DNA of 64,000 nt from Hydrogenophaga flava NBRC 102514. Lineage in GTDB: Bacteria > Pseudomonadota > Gammaproteobacteria > Burkholderiales > Burkholderiaceae_C. A program made the translations under genes and the position numbers. This document shows, piece by piece, positions 25,898-32,183 of this stretch. The notes beneath the pieces are model-generated. The model was not told where the DNA came from. It saw nothing but the letters and a program-made list of their open reading frames with translations, and made no database searches. The DNA lies in contig NZ_BCTF01000020.1 of the NCBI RefSeq assembly GCF_001571145.1, forward strand, positions 1 to 64,000. Direction: 5' to 3'. The first letter of the stretch is position 1, and every line of letters begins with the position of its first letter.

Positions 25898-26119
25898 ATG
25901 TTGTTGAACAAATCCGGCGCTGGCGACATTGAGGAGCCCGTGGACGGCACCCTGCAGGAACTGGACGTCGCCGGCATGGCCTGGTGGAACGGCTTATCCG
26001 AGGCCGACCGGCGCTACTGGTGCCTGGCAGCGATGACGGCCGTGCCGGCGGAGGCCTGGAAGTATTTCCGGCTGGTGACGGCGCCGCGCAAACCGGTGAA
26101 GATCAATCACAGCGATTGA
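25898..26119 (+). CDS. Small ICE hypothetical protein, 73 aa
   Basis: Starts at the ATG at 25898 behind GAGGAG. The protein has an acidic start (GDIEEPVDGT) and the segment MAWWNGLSEADRRYWCLAAM, a tryptophan-rich helical motif that I have seen in small hypothetical genes of this ICE class, then a basic end. No membrane segment. Function is unknown. It may belong to the toxin-antitoxin transcript, being 7 bp after the toxin stop. Confidence 0.6.
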   Translation: MLLNKSGAGDIEEPVDGTLQELDVAGMAWWNGLSEADRRYWCLAAMTAVPAEAWKYFRLVTAPRKPVKINHSD

Positions 26120-26191
26120 CGCGTGCCGACGTAGGTTGCGCACTGGGAAGGACTCGACGAAAATCCCCCCCAAACCCAAAGGGAGAACACC

Positions 26192-26422
26192 ATGTCTGCA
26201 AAGCTCTTCTATCGCCTGGTCGATGCGGCAGCCGAGAAGGTCTACCGCGCTGCGACCGTGCTCGGGCCTGCGGTCGGGGGTGCAGTTCTCGATGGTATGG
26301 CTCGTGGAGCAGCGCACGGAAGCCGAAACGAGGCGGTACTTGGAAGCGATTTCCCGGACGCGTCGGACGTGACCCATCTGAATTGGGATGCTACTTACGG
26401 CCACACGGTTGGCCGTAAGTAG
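26192..26422 (+). CDS. Small ICE hypothetical protein, 76 aa
   Basis: ATG at 26192 is preceded by a GGGAGAAC ribosome-binding site. The protein has an N-terminal helix (LFYRLVDAAAEKVYRAATVLG) and a glycine/alanine-rich middle (AVGGAVLDGMARGAAHG) that may be amphipathic; it ends with GHTVGRK. I do not recognise a family. Its stop lies within the hairpin at 26394-26419 and it converges with the traG-like gene. It may be transcribed with the previous small gene. Confidence 0.5.
   Translation: MSAKLFYRLVDAAAEKVYRAATVLGPAVGGAVLDGMARGAAHGSRNEAVLGSDFPDASDVTHLNWDATYGHTVGRK
26394..26419. terminator. Hairpin between convergent genes, likely bidirectional terminator
   Basis: CTTACGGCCA (26394-26403) pairs with TGGCCGTAAG (26410-26419) around a 6-nt loop, a perfect 10-bp stem. 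It ends the small plus-strand gene and lies just past the stop of the traG-like gene on the minus strand. The T-run is short (TAGTTT). Confidence 0.55.
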
Positions 26423-26424
26423 TT

Positions 26425-28062
26425 TCATCTTCTGCCTCTTCCTGCCGATGATGAAGTGATGTTGCGGGCGGTCCCATCTGCGCCCTTGACGATGTCCGTC
26501 AGGCTCGCATTGATGTTGATCCCGATCCAAGCCATCATCCCCGTCCAGAGCAGCGGCAACCCGATGAACATCCCCAGCATCAGCAGGTTCAGCAGCATCC
26601 GCTTGTGACCCTGCATGGCCGACCCGAAGATGTCGGTCAGGGTGAAGCTGCCGACCGGGTACATGGCGCGGATCAGGTGGGCATCCACCCACACCGTGAT
26701 CGCCCACAGGGCGCCCCAGAACTTCACCGTGAAGACGCCGATGGCGCCGTAGAGCATCACCTTGAGGTTGTAGCCGGAGAAGAAGGTCACCAGGGGCAGG
26801 AACATGTACATCCCCATGAGGATCAGCGCCTGCATCATCAGCAGCCCGTTCTTGAGCGGCCCTGAGGTGATGTAGCTCAGCAGCGAGACGATGCCCAGCC
26901 CGACGTTGGAGAGCACACCTCCGGCCGTCCTGGCCACGCCATCGGCCATGCCGGCTGGGTCGCTGATGCGTGCGTTCTGGTACCAGCGGTCGCCCAACGC
27001 CTGTGTCGGATCGACGAACATCGGGTTGGCCTTGACCTGGGCCAGGCGGGCCAACTCGTCCTTTGTCCGGTCCTCGCTGGAGAACAGCGTGCGCGCCCGC
27101 CCCCACAAGGCCTGCCAGTCGGAAGAATGGGTGATCATGGCCTCGCGCAGGCCGATGCGGGTGTCCTCCCACCACTCGCGGCAAGTCGGGCGTCCCCAGT
27201 CGGAATTGGCGAAGCCCTCGAACGGCAAAGGCTCGCCCGAGGATGCGTTGTAGTAGTCGACGTCGCGGGAGAAGTCCACGGCAAAGCCGGTGACCGGATT
27301 GACCGAGCGCATGTCGCTGTAGAAGCCCGGCTCGGTGCGGAACAGCTGCGAGCCCATCCAGCCGGTGTCGTCCGGGCCGTATTCCGTGTTGGTGGTGGCG
27401 ATGATGGCGCGACCAGCCGCCGTGAGGTCCGCAGGGTCCATCTGGATGAACCGGCTTTGCGCCGGCACGAAGCATTCGCTGTAGAAGCGCTGGATGTTGT
27501 GTAACAGGCGCGGGTCTTCAATGGTGGCGATGCGCGCCAGTTCTTCGACCGCGCGCAACTCGCTCTGGCCGGCGTTCAGGCCCGCCTTGATCGAGTGGTT
27601 CATGCCTGAGGAGATCGCCATCACGGTCATCCACCAGGCTGGCACGTGGGCCAGCGATCCGCTAACGTTGCTCATGCTCCCGTCGATGGCATCGACCAGC
27701 GCGGCGTCGTATGTCGAACCTGTCCCGCTGTCGCGGGAGACTTCGGGTGGGTTGGGCTCCAGCGCCGTGGGCGGCGGCTGGTAGCGCAGGTTGATCGAAT
27801 GCAGCGAAGTGAGCGGGCTGGTCGCAAAGCAGGTCATGAAGACGAACAGGCCCACGATGAGCTGGGTTCCGATGCTGTCGACGAGGCCGAAGACGCCGAT
27901 CTGTTCGGCGCCCTGTTCCTTGGCCTGGCGCCAGGCGTTGAAGGCCATGACCATGAAGGGCAGCACGACTAGGCCGGTGCCGGTCAAGGCCTCGCCAATG
28001 ATGTTGGCGAAGGCCCAGCCGTACATGGTGGTGAAGATTTCCAGGTAGGAGTCCAGTTGCAT
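26425..28062 (-). CDS. traG: TraG-N-like mating-pair membrane protein of the ICE
   Basis: 545 residues; last gene of the secretion operon. N-terminal hydrophobic helices (NIIGEALTGTGLVVLPFMVMAF, TQLIVGLFVFMTCFA), a long periplasmic region of about 250 residues and a second hydrophobic cluster near the C-terminus (GLLMMQALILMGMYMFLPLVTFFSGY, GALWAITVWVDAHLIRAM, LLNLLMLGMFIGLPLLWTGMMAWIG) fit the N-terminal part of F-type TraG, which stabilises mating pairs. It lacks the long cytoplasmic tail of F TraG, as is usual in G-type ICEs. Function is by family resemblance and position. Confidence 0.8.
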   Translation of the reverse strand: MQLDSYLEIFTTMYGWAFANIIGEALTGTGLVVLPFMVMAFNAWRQAKEQGAEQIGVFGLVDSIGTQLIVGLFVFMTCFATSPLTSLHSINLRYQPPPTALEPNPPEVSRDSGTGSTYDAALVDAIDGSMSNVSGSLAHVPAWWMTVMAISSGMNHSIKAGLNAGQSELRAVEELARIATIEDPRLLHNIQRFYSECFVPAQSRFIQMDPADLTAAGRAIIATTNTEYGPDDTGWMGSQLFRTEPGFYSDMRSVNPVTGFAVDFSRDVDYYNASSGEPLPFEGFANSDWGRPTCREWWEDTRIGLREAMITHSSDWQALWGRARTLFSSEDRTKDELARLAQVKANPMFVDPTQALGDRWYQNARISDPAGMADGVARTAGGVLSNVGLGIVSLLSYITSGPLKNGLLMMQALILMGMYMFLPLVTFFSGYNLKVMLYGAIGVFTVKFWGALWAITVWVDAHLIRAMYPVGSFTLTDIFGSAMQGHKRMLLNLLMLGMFIGLPLLWTGMMAWIGININASLTDIVKGADGTARNITSSSAGRGRR

Positions 28063-28080
28063 GGTGCGATCTTTCCTGTG

Positions 28081-28476
28081 TCAGCCGCCAAGCACTCGCA
28101 GCAAGGTCGCGGGTCCCACCGGGATCAAGAGCCAGTAGGCCAGCAGCATCAGCATGACCTTGCCGCGCGCCGCAAGGGCCTGCTCGTACTCCCACTCCTG
28201 GACGATGCCGCGGCGGCGCCCCCAGGTCACCACCTGCGTCCAGCGCAAGCCGATGAGCACGATCAGCGCACCCTGGATAGCAATGCCCCAGGGCTTGAAC
28301 ACCCGGACCGTATCGAGCTGGGCCTCCAACTTGACGCCCAGGGCGAGGAAGATGGCGACGATCAGGCCGATGAGCAGCACCAGCGCCAGCAGGCTCAGGG
28401 CGGGCAGCAGCTTGCGCAGCCAGCGCTTTGAGCGGCTGGTACTGGGCATGGGTTGGACGGGGAGGGGGTTGTTCAT
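28081..28476 (-). CDS. ICE membrane protein, 131 aa
   Basis: An integral membrane protein with three hydrophobic segments (LLPALSLLALVLLIGLIVAIFLAL, WGIAIQGALIVLIGLRW, VMLMLLAYWLLIPVGPATLL) and basic loops (RRRGIVQEWEYEQAL). A protein of this kind commonly sits between the TraG-like and PFL_4711-type genes in ICEs of this class. It has no known enzymatic motif. It probably forms part of the inner-membrane complex. It follows the PFL_4711-type gene by 12 bp, so it is in the same transcript. Confidence 0.65.
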   Translation of the reverse strand: MNNPLPVQPMPSTSRSKRWLRKLLPALSLLALVLLIGLIVAIFLALGVKLEAQLDTVRVFKPWGIAIQGALIVLIGLRWTQVVTWGRRRGIVQEWEYEQALAARGKVMLMLLAYWLLIPVGPATLLRVLGG

Positions 28477-28488
28477 GAGTACCTCGGC

Positions 28489-29859
28489 TCAGGGAGTGGT
28501 TCGCACGCGGCCACCATTGAGCGGTGCGGGATCGGGGCGGCCGGCTGGCGGTACGCGGGTGGCCTGGCCATCGCGTTGGGTGCCCGATTCCAGGATGGCC
28601 AGCGCGTTGTTGGCGGTGATTTCCTTGCGGATGCGGTGCTCAAACATCAGGTCCTCGATGTGCTGCGTCATGCGTGCGACCTTGCTTTGCATGTCCTGTG
28701 AGACCTTGCCGGCAGCCGTGACCTCGGGCAGGCTCATGCCGGTGATCAGCGCGTTGCGCGCGATCAGGGCCTTGTCCACCACCCGCTGCATGCCCAGCTC
28801 ATGGGCCAGGCGGCTGGTGGCCAGGGTACGGTTCTCTGCAGGCATGCTGCGCAGGGCCTGCACGACTTGGGCGTTGACGGTGATGCCGGGTGCGCCGATT
28901 TCGGCGAGGGCCGCACTGGTGGGGATAGTGGTGCCGTTGACGATAGCCTCCAGGCGCGGGCGCACAAATAGGATTTCTTCTTCCAGCAGGGGTCCCAGAC
29001 CCGTGGCGGTCGAGGTGGAGGTGGCCGCAGGGCAGTTGGCGATGCCCTCGCACAGGTAGATCTGCTGGTCACCCAGCACCTTGGTGGTGAACACCGCCAG
29101 CGCGTCCGACGTTGGGAACGCCGCCACCATCCGGGCGTCTACAGGGCCTCCACCGGAGGAGCCAGGCTGGCGGTTGAGCGTGACGTTGTAGCCCGCAACC
29201 GAGAGGTCGCGCACCGGCCGCAGCGGCTGGGTACCAACCCCTCCAGCCCTCTGTCCGAAGATCCAGCTCACGCCGTTGCGGTGGCCTTCCTCCTGTTCGT
29301 TGATGGCCCGTTTGGCCTCGACCACGTCGCCGTTGAGGGAGGCCCGCATGCGCCAGGACTCACCCTTGGCAATGCCCGCCCATTCCTCGTAGGGGTTGTC
29401 GCCCTGCTTGATCGCGGCCTCCATCTCCTCGCAGGTCTTCAAGGCCGCTGCGATCATGGCGTCGGCCTTGAGCGAGTAGGTCTGGAACAGCTGGTAGAGA
29501 CCGGGCTGGGCACGCTCAAAGATGTACATCGGCAGCGCCGCGATGCCGGCGCGAATGGCGTTGGAAAGCGTGTCGCCGAACTGCTCGATGTTGTTCATCA
29601 GCGTCTGCCAGGACAGGCCGATGTCGAACTTGCCGCAGGAGTAGTTCAGCCGCAGGTTGGCCGCGAGGCTGAGCTGCAGCGGGATCTGAGAGCGGTAGTT
29701 GGCGTTGCCACCCGGCGAGTTGCCGCCGAGCTGGTAGTACAGCGCACCGCGCGAGGCCTGCGCGCTGGCGGGCGCGGACCAGGTCAGTGCCACCAGGCCG
29801 GCCAGGGCGAAGCCGGCCAGCAGGGGCCGCACACGAGAACGAAGTCGGTTGAGGGTCAT
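28489..29859 (-). CDS. ICE secretion protein of the PFL_4711 type (TIGR03755-like)
   Basis: 456 residues with a signal peptide ending in SAPASAQA. The segment ALYYQLGGNSPGGNANYRSQIPLQLSLAANLRLNYSCGKFDIGLSW is what I recognise as the PFL_4711-type protein of G-type ICE conjugation systems, sometimes likened to F TraH. It has several cysteines (NYSCG, KTCEEM, YLCEGIANCPA) that would need disulfide formation, fitting the DsbC encoded elsewhere on the element. It acts in the periplasm or outer membrane during pilus/mating assembly, by context. It is followed by the small membrane protein. The family match is from memory. Confidence 0.8.
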   Translation of the reverse strand: MTLNRLRSRVRPLLAGFALAGLVALTWSAPASAQASRGALYYQLGGNSPGGNANYRSQIPLQLSLAANLRLNYSCGKFDIGLSWQTLMNNIEQFGDTLSNAIRAGIAALPMYIFERAQPGLYQLFQTYSLKADAMIAAALKTCEEMEAAIKQGDNPYEEWAGIAKGESWRMRASLNGDVVEAKRAINEQEEGHRNGVSWIFGQRAGGVGTQPLRPVRDLSVAGYNVTLNRQPGSSGGGPVDARMVAAFPTSDALAVFTTKVLGDQQIYLCEGIANCPAATSTSTATGLGPLLEEEILFVRPRLEAIVNGTTIPTSAALAEIGAPGITVNAQVVQALRSMPAENRTLATSRLAHELGMQRVVDKALIARNALITGMSLPEVTAAGKVSQDMQSKVARMTQHIEDLMFEHRIRKEITANNALAILESGTQRDGQATRVPPAGRPDPAPLNGGRVRTTP

Positions 29860-29889
29860 GGTGGTTCCAGGAAGAAGTGGGTTCGCGAC

Positions 29890-31221
29890 TCAAGGGACTG
29901 CGAACAGGAAGATCTCGGTGCGGCGCCGGCAGCACTCGTACCGGGTCCAGAGGTTCCAGACGAAGCTGTTGTTGGGTGTGTTGCGGTAGTCGCCGTATCC
30001 GAGCAAGGCCACCGAGTCGTTGGCGCCGAAGGTGTGGCAGCCCGAGGGGTAGGGGTGCACCATCGACCACTTGGGATCGGCCACCTGGGCGAACCACACG
30101 TAGGAGTGCGGACTCTTGGGCCGCAGGTGCGCATAGATGTGCGGCTGCGAAGGCTTGAGGATGATTTGGGCCGAGCGCTCGGCCAGCACGGCCGAGGCCT
30201 TGACCGGGTGCTGCTGGACCACCTCGCCAATACGGGGGTACTTGCTGCCCCACGTGCTGAAAACCGGTGTCTGCGAGACTTCCTTGTAACCGGGAAACCA
30301 GGAGCCCACGTAGAGCAGTTCCAGCGGGATCATGCTGCGCCAGAACAGAGAGTCGACGTCGGAGCTGAAATACACGCCGAAGGCATCGGCCGAGCTGGGA
30401 CACAGGAAGTCGTTGCCGCCGCCAGCGTCGGCCGCGCCTTCTAGCATGCCGCGCAGCTGGCCCAGTTGCTCCTGAAAACCGCCCTGACTGGCCGAGTCCA
30501 TCCCACCTGAGGCAGCGGGTCCCATGCTGCTCATGTCGGGGCCCATGTTGCCCATGAGGTTGCCAACGCCGGTCACGGTGTTCATCAAGGCGCTGGGGTT
30601 GGTCAGCAGGTTGATGACTCCTTCGCCGGTCTGCTGCATCAGGCCCACGGGCGCCACGGCCCACTCGGCCAGGATGTCGGGCAGCGTGGAGGGAAAGCTC
30701 ATCAGCTCGGTGATGCCGGGCACCACCATGCGCGTGCCCGAGTTGTTGATGAGTACCGCCGGATTGCCGATGGCGTCGACCGTTTTCATGGTCACGGGTT
30801 CGGCAGCGCCGCGCCGCTTGGCCGACGTGTTGGCTGTTGCATCCAACGGGCTTCCCAGGATTGAGGCGCCGATGCGGTCGCCGATGCTGGATACGGCGCT
30901 GCCCACGTCGCGCCAGGGGTGGATGTACTGGTCGTTGTAGGTGCTGACCACCACGTCGGGCATGTAGTGGCTGACCCGGATGGAGGTTTCCACCGTGCAG
31001 CCGAACGGTGTGCAGCGCAGGAAGAAGCACACCCCGGTGACCATGTAGGAGATGCAACTGGGTGCTGAAGCAGCGGTCGCGGCCAGCACGCCGAGCGTGT
31101 TGGTGCTCGGTGGCTGCGCGGGCGACTGGGCCCAGGCCGGCCGTGCCAGCACCAGGGCACACACCAGGCCACGCAGGAGCGCCTGGGCGGCGCGGGTGAG
31201 TGGGTCGAGCCGTCGTGTCAA
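29890..31221 (-). CDS. ICE secretion protein of the PFL_4710 type (TraU-like, TIGR03756-like)
   Basis: 443 residues. The long open frame to 31845 is a shadow of the upstream gene; the family-like sequence starts after LTRRLDPLTR, so I placed the start at TTG 31221, with GGAG upstream. A signal peptide (ALLRGLVCALVLARPAWAQS) is followed by SCISYMVTGVCFFLRCTPFGCTVETSIRV, a cysteine-rich TraU-like signature, and GTRMVVPG, PDVVVSTYND. The C-terminus has CCRRRTEIFLFAVP. By resemblance it is the TraU-type component of mating-pair formation, exported and disulfide-bonded. It is preceded by the PFL_4709-type gene with a 13-bp gap. Confidence 0.78.
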   Translation of the reverse strand: MTRRLDPLTRAAQALLRGLVCALVLARPAWAQSPAQPPSTNTLGVLAATAASAPSCISYMVTGVCFFLRCTPFGCTVETSIRVSHYMPDVVVSTYNDQYIHPWRDVGSAVSSIGDRIGASILGSPLDATANTSAKRRGAAEPVTMKTVDAIGNPAVLINNSGTRMVVPGITELMSFPSTLPDILAEWAVAPVGLMQQTGEGVINLLTNPSALMNTVTGVGNLMGNMGPDMSSMGPAASGGMDSASQGGFQEQLGQLRGMLEGAADAGGGNDFLCPSSADAFGVYFSSDVDSLFWRSMIPLELLYVGSWFPGYKEVSQTPVFSTWGSKYPRIGEVVQQHPVKASAVLAERSAQIILKPSQPHIYAHLRPKSPHSYVWFAQVADPKWSMVHPYPSGCHTFGANDSVALLGYGDYRNTPNNSFVWNLWTRYECCRRRTEIFLFAVP

Positions 31222-31234
31222 GGAGGATCTCCAT

Positions 31235-31732
31235 TCAGCGCTTGGCGGCTGCGGCGCGGTGCTGCTGCACCAGCGCCAGGGCCTGTGGTACGTCGGGCAC
31301 CCCATAGATGACGTTGGCGCCATCCACGACGATGGCCGGCAGACGGTCGATCTTGTAGTGCCTGGCAAGCGCGATGCCGTTGGCGGCACTGAGCACATGC
31401 GGGGTGATCTGCTTCTTGATTTCGGCCTGGTTGGCCTGGAAGTACGCGCGCGCGGCCGCTTCGGTCTTGGGCAGGCGCTGGTTGATCGCCGCCTCGACGT
31501 TCTTGAGCGCGTCGAGCCGGTAGATGGCCAACTGGTAACGCAGGGGTTCACCCCCGGTGATGACCATGGCCGAGTTGGCAAACACCTCGACCTTGGTGAT
31601 GCCCCGGTAGAGGTCCGTGGAGGCAGCTTGGGCGTGGACGGAAGCGGCCAGGATCCAGCCTGCCAGCGAGGGCATGCGGCGCGCTCTGGCAAGCTGCCTG
31701 TTCGACTCAGTGGTTGGCTTGTGCAAGAGCAT
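31235..31732 (-). CDS. ICE secretion protein of the PFL_4709 type (TIGR03757-like)
   Basis: 165 residues from MLLHKPTTE at 31732, behind GGGGA; the extension to 31819 overlaps the gene before and is not family-like. A signal peptide is probable (MPSLAGWILAASVHAQA). The body, ITKVEVFANSAMVITGG followed by RYQLAIYRLDALKNVEAAINQRLP and KIDRLPAIVVDGANVIYGV, resembles the thioredoxin-fold TrbC-like protein of F-type systems but has no CxxC pair. It probably acts in the periplasm in pilus assembly. It starts 1 bp after the stop of a 57-residue ORF and lies upstream of the TraU-like gene. Confidence 0.8.
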   Translation of the reverse strand: MLLHKPTTESNRQLARARRMPSLAGWILAASVHAQAASTDLYRGITKVEVFANSAMVITGGEPLRYQLAIYRLDALKNVEAAINQRLPKTEAAARAYFQANQAEIKKQITPHVLSAANGIALARHYKIDRLPAIVVDGANVIYGVPDVPQALALVQQHRAAAAKR

Positions 31733-31733
31733 G

Positions 31734-31907
31734 TCAATTCCCCTGGAGCTTCTGAAAAATCGCGACGGCCCGGTCCACGACCGCTGCTCTGGACTGCGCC
31801 TGGACGGTGCCGCTGCCAAGCGCCAGCATCACCAGCAGGATGCAAAGCAGGGCAGAGCGGACGACACCTGCGCTGAGACCGAACGTGTTGACCTCTTGAT
31901 GAGTCAT
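31734..31907 (-). CDS. Small secreted or membrane protein of the secretion operon, 57 aa
   Basis: A short gene that fits exactly between two operon members: ATG at 31907, stop TGA at 31734-31736, 1 bp before the start of the next gene. The peptide has a hydrophobic stretch of about 15 residues (SALLCILLVMLALGSG) ending in TVQAQS, which looks like a cleavable signal, and a charged tail (RAAVVDRAVAIFQKLQGN). It therefore would give a mature periplasmic peptide of about 25 residues, or a single-pass membrane protein. I do not recognise it. The tight fit in the operon supports it. Confidence 0.6.
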   Translation of the reverse strand: MTHQEVNTFGLSAGVVRSALLCILLVMLALGSGTVQAQSRAAVVDRAVAIFQKLQGN

Positions 31908-31908
31908 T

Positions 31909-32166
31909 TCAGCGTCCCCCGGTGTCGAATTCCTGCAGCGCCTTCTCGCGACCTTCCGGGTTCAGATAGTCCCAGCGGTAGGCCACTTCCAGTGCCGCCG
32001 TGTGATGCACTTCGGGAATCGCCCTGAGGCGCTCGTCCACCAATTCGGAGAACAGGCGCTGGTAGCGGTCATGGGCGCTGCCGCAATTGCGCGAGGCCTG
32101 AGCGGCCAACTGCACACACAGCTCGTTCCAACGGGCCGCGTTGAAGCTGGTGACTTCCTGGTCCAT
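31909..32166 (-). CDS. ICE hypothetical protein, 85 aa
   Basis: Starts at the ATG at 32166; the longer frame to 32499 is a shadow of the ATPase gene. A soluble, helical, acidic protein (ELCVQLAAQASRNCGSAHDRYQRLFSELVDERLR, ALEVAYRWDYLNPEGREKAL) with no signal peptide, so it is cytoplasmic. I do not recognise the family. It lies between the VirB4-type ATPase and the 57-residue gene, with 17 bp to the ATPase stop. A regulatory or chaperone role for the ATPase is possible but unsupported. Confidence 0.6.
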   Translation of the reverse strand: MDQEVTSFNAARWNELCVQLAAQASRNCGSAHDRYQRLFSELVDERLRAIPEVHHTAALEVAYRWDYLNPEGREKALQEFDTGGR

Positions 32167-32183
32167 GGTCCGTCCCTTCTCGA

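Noticed and set aside
29516-31234. 572-residue minus-strand open frame
   Set aside because: Alternative frame of the TraU-like and PFL_4711-type genes; composition is Arg/Pro/His-rich shadow.
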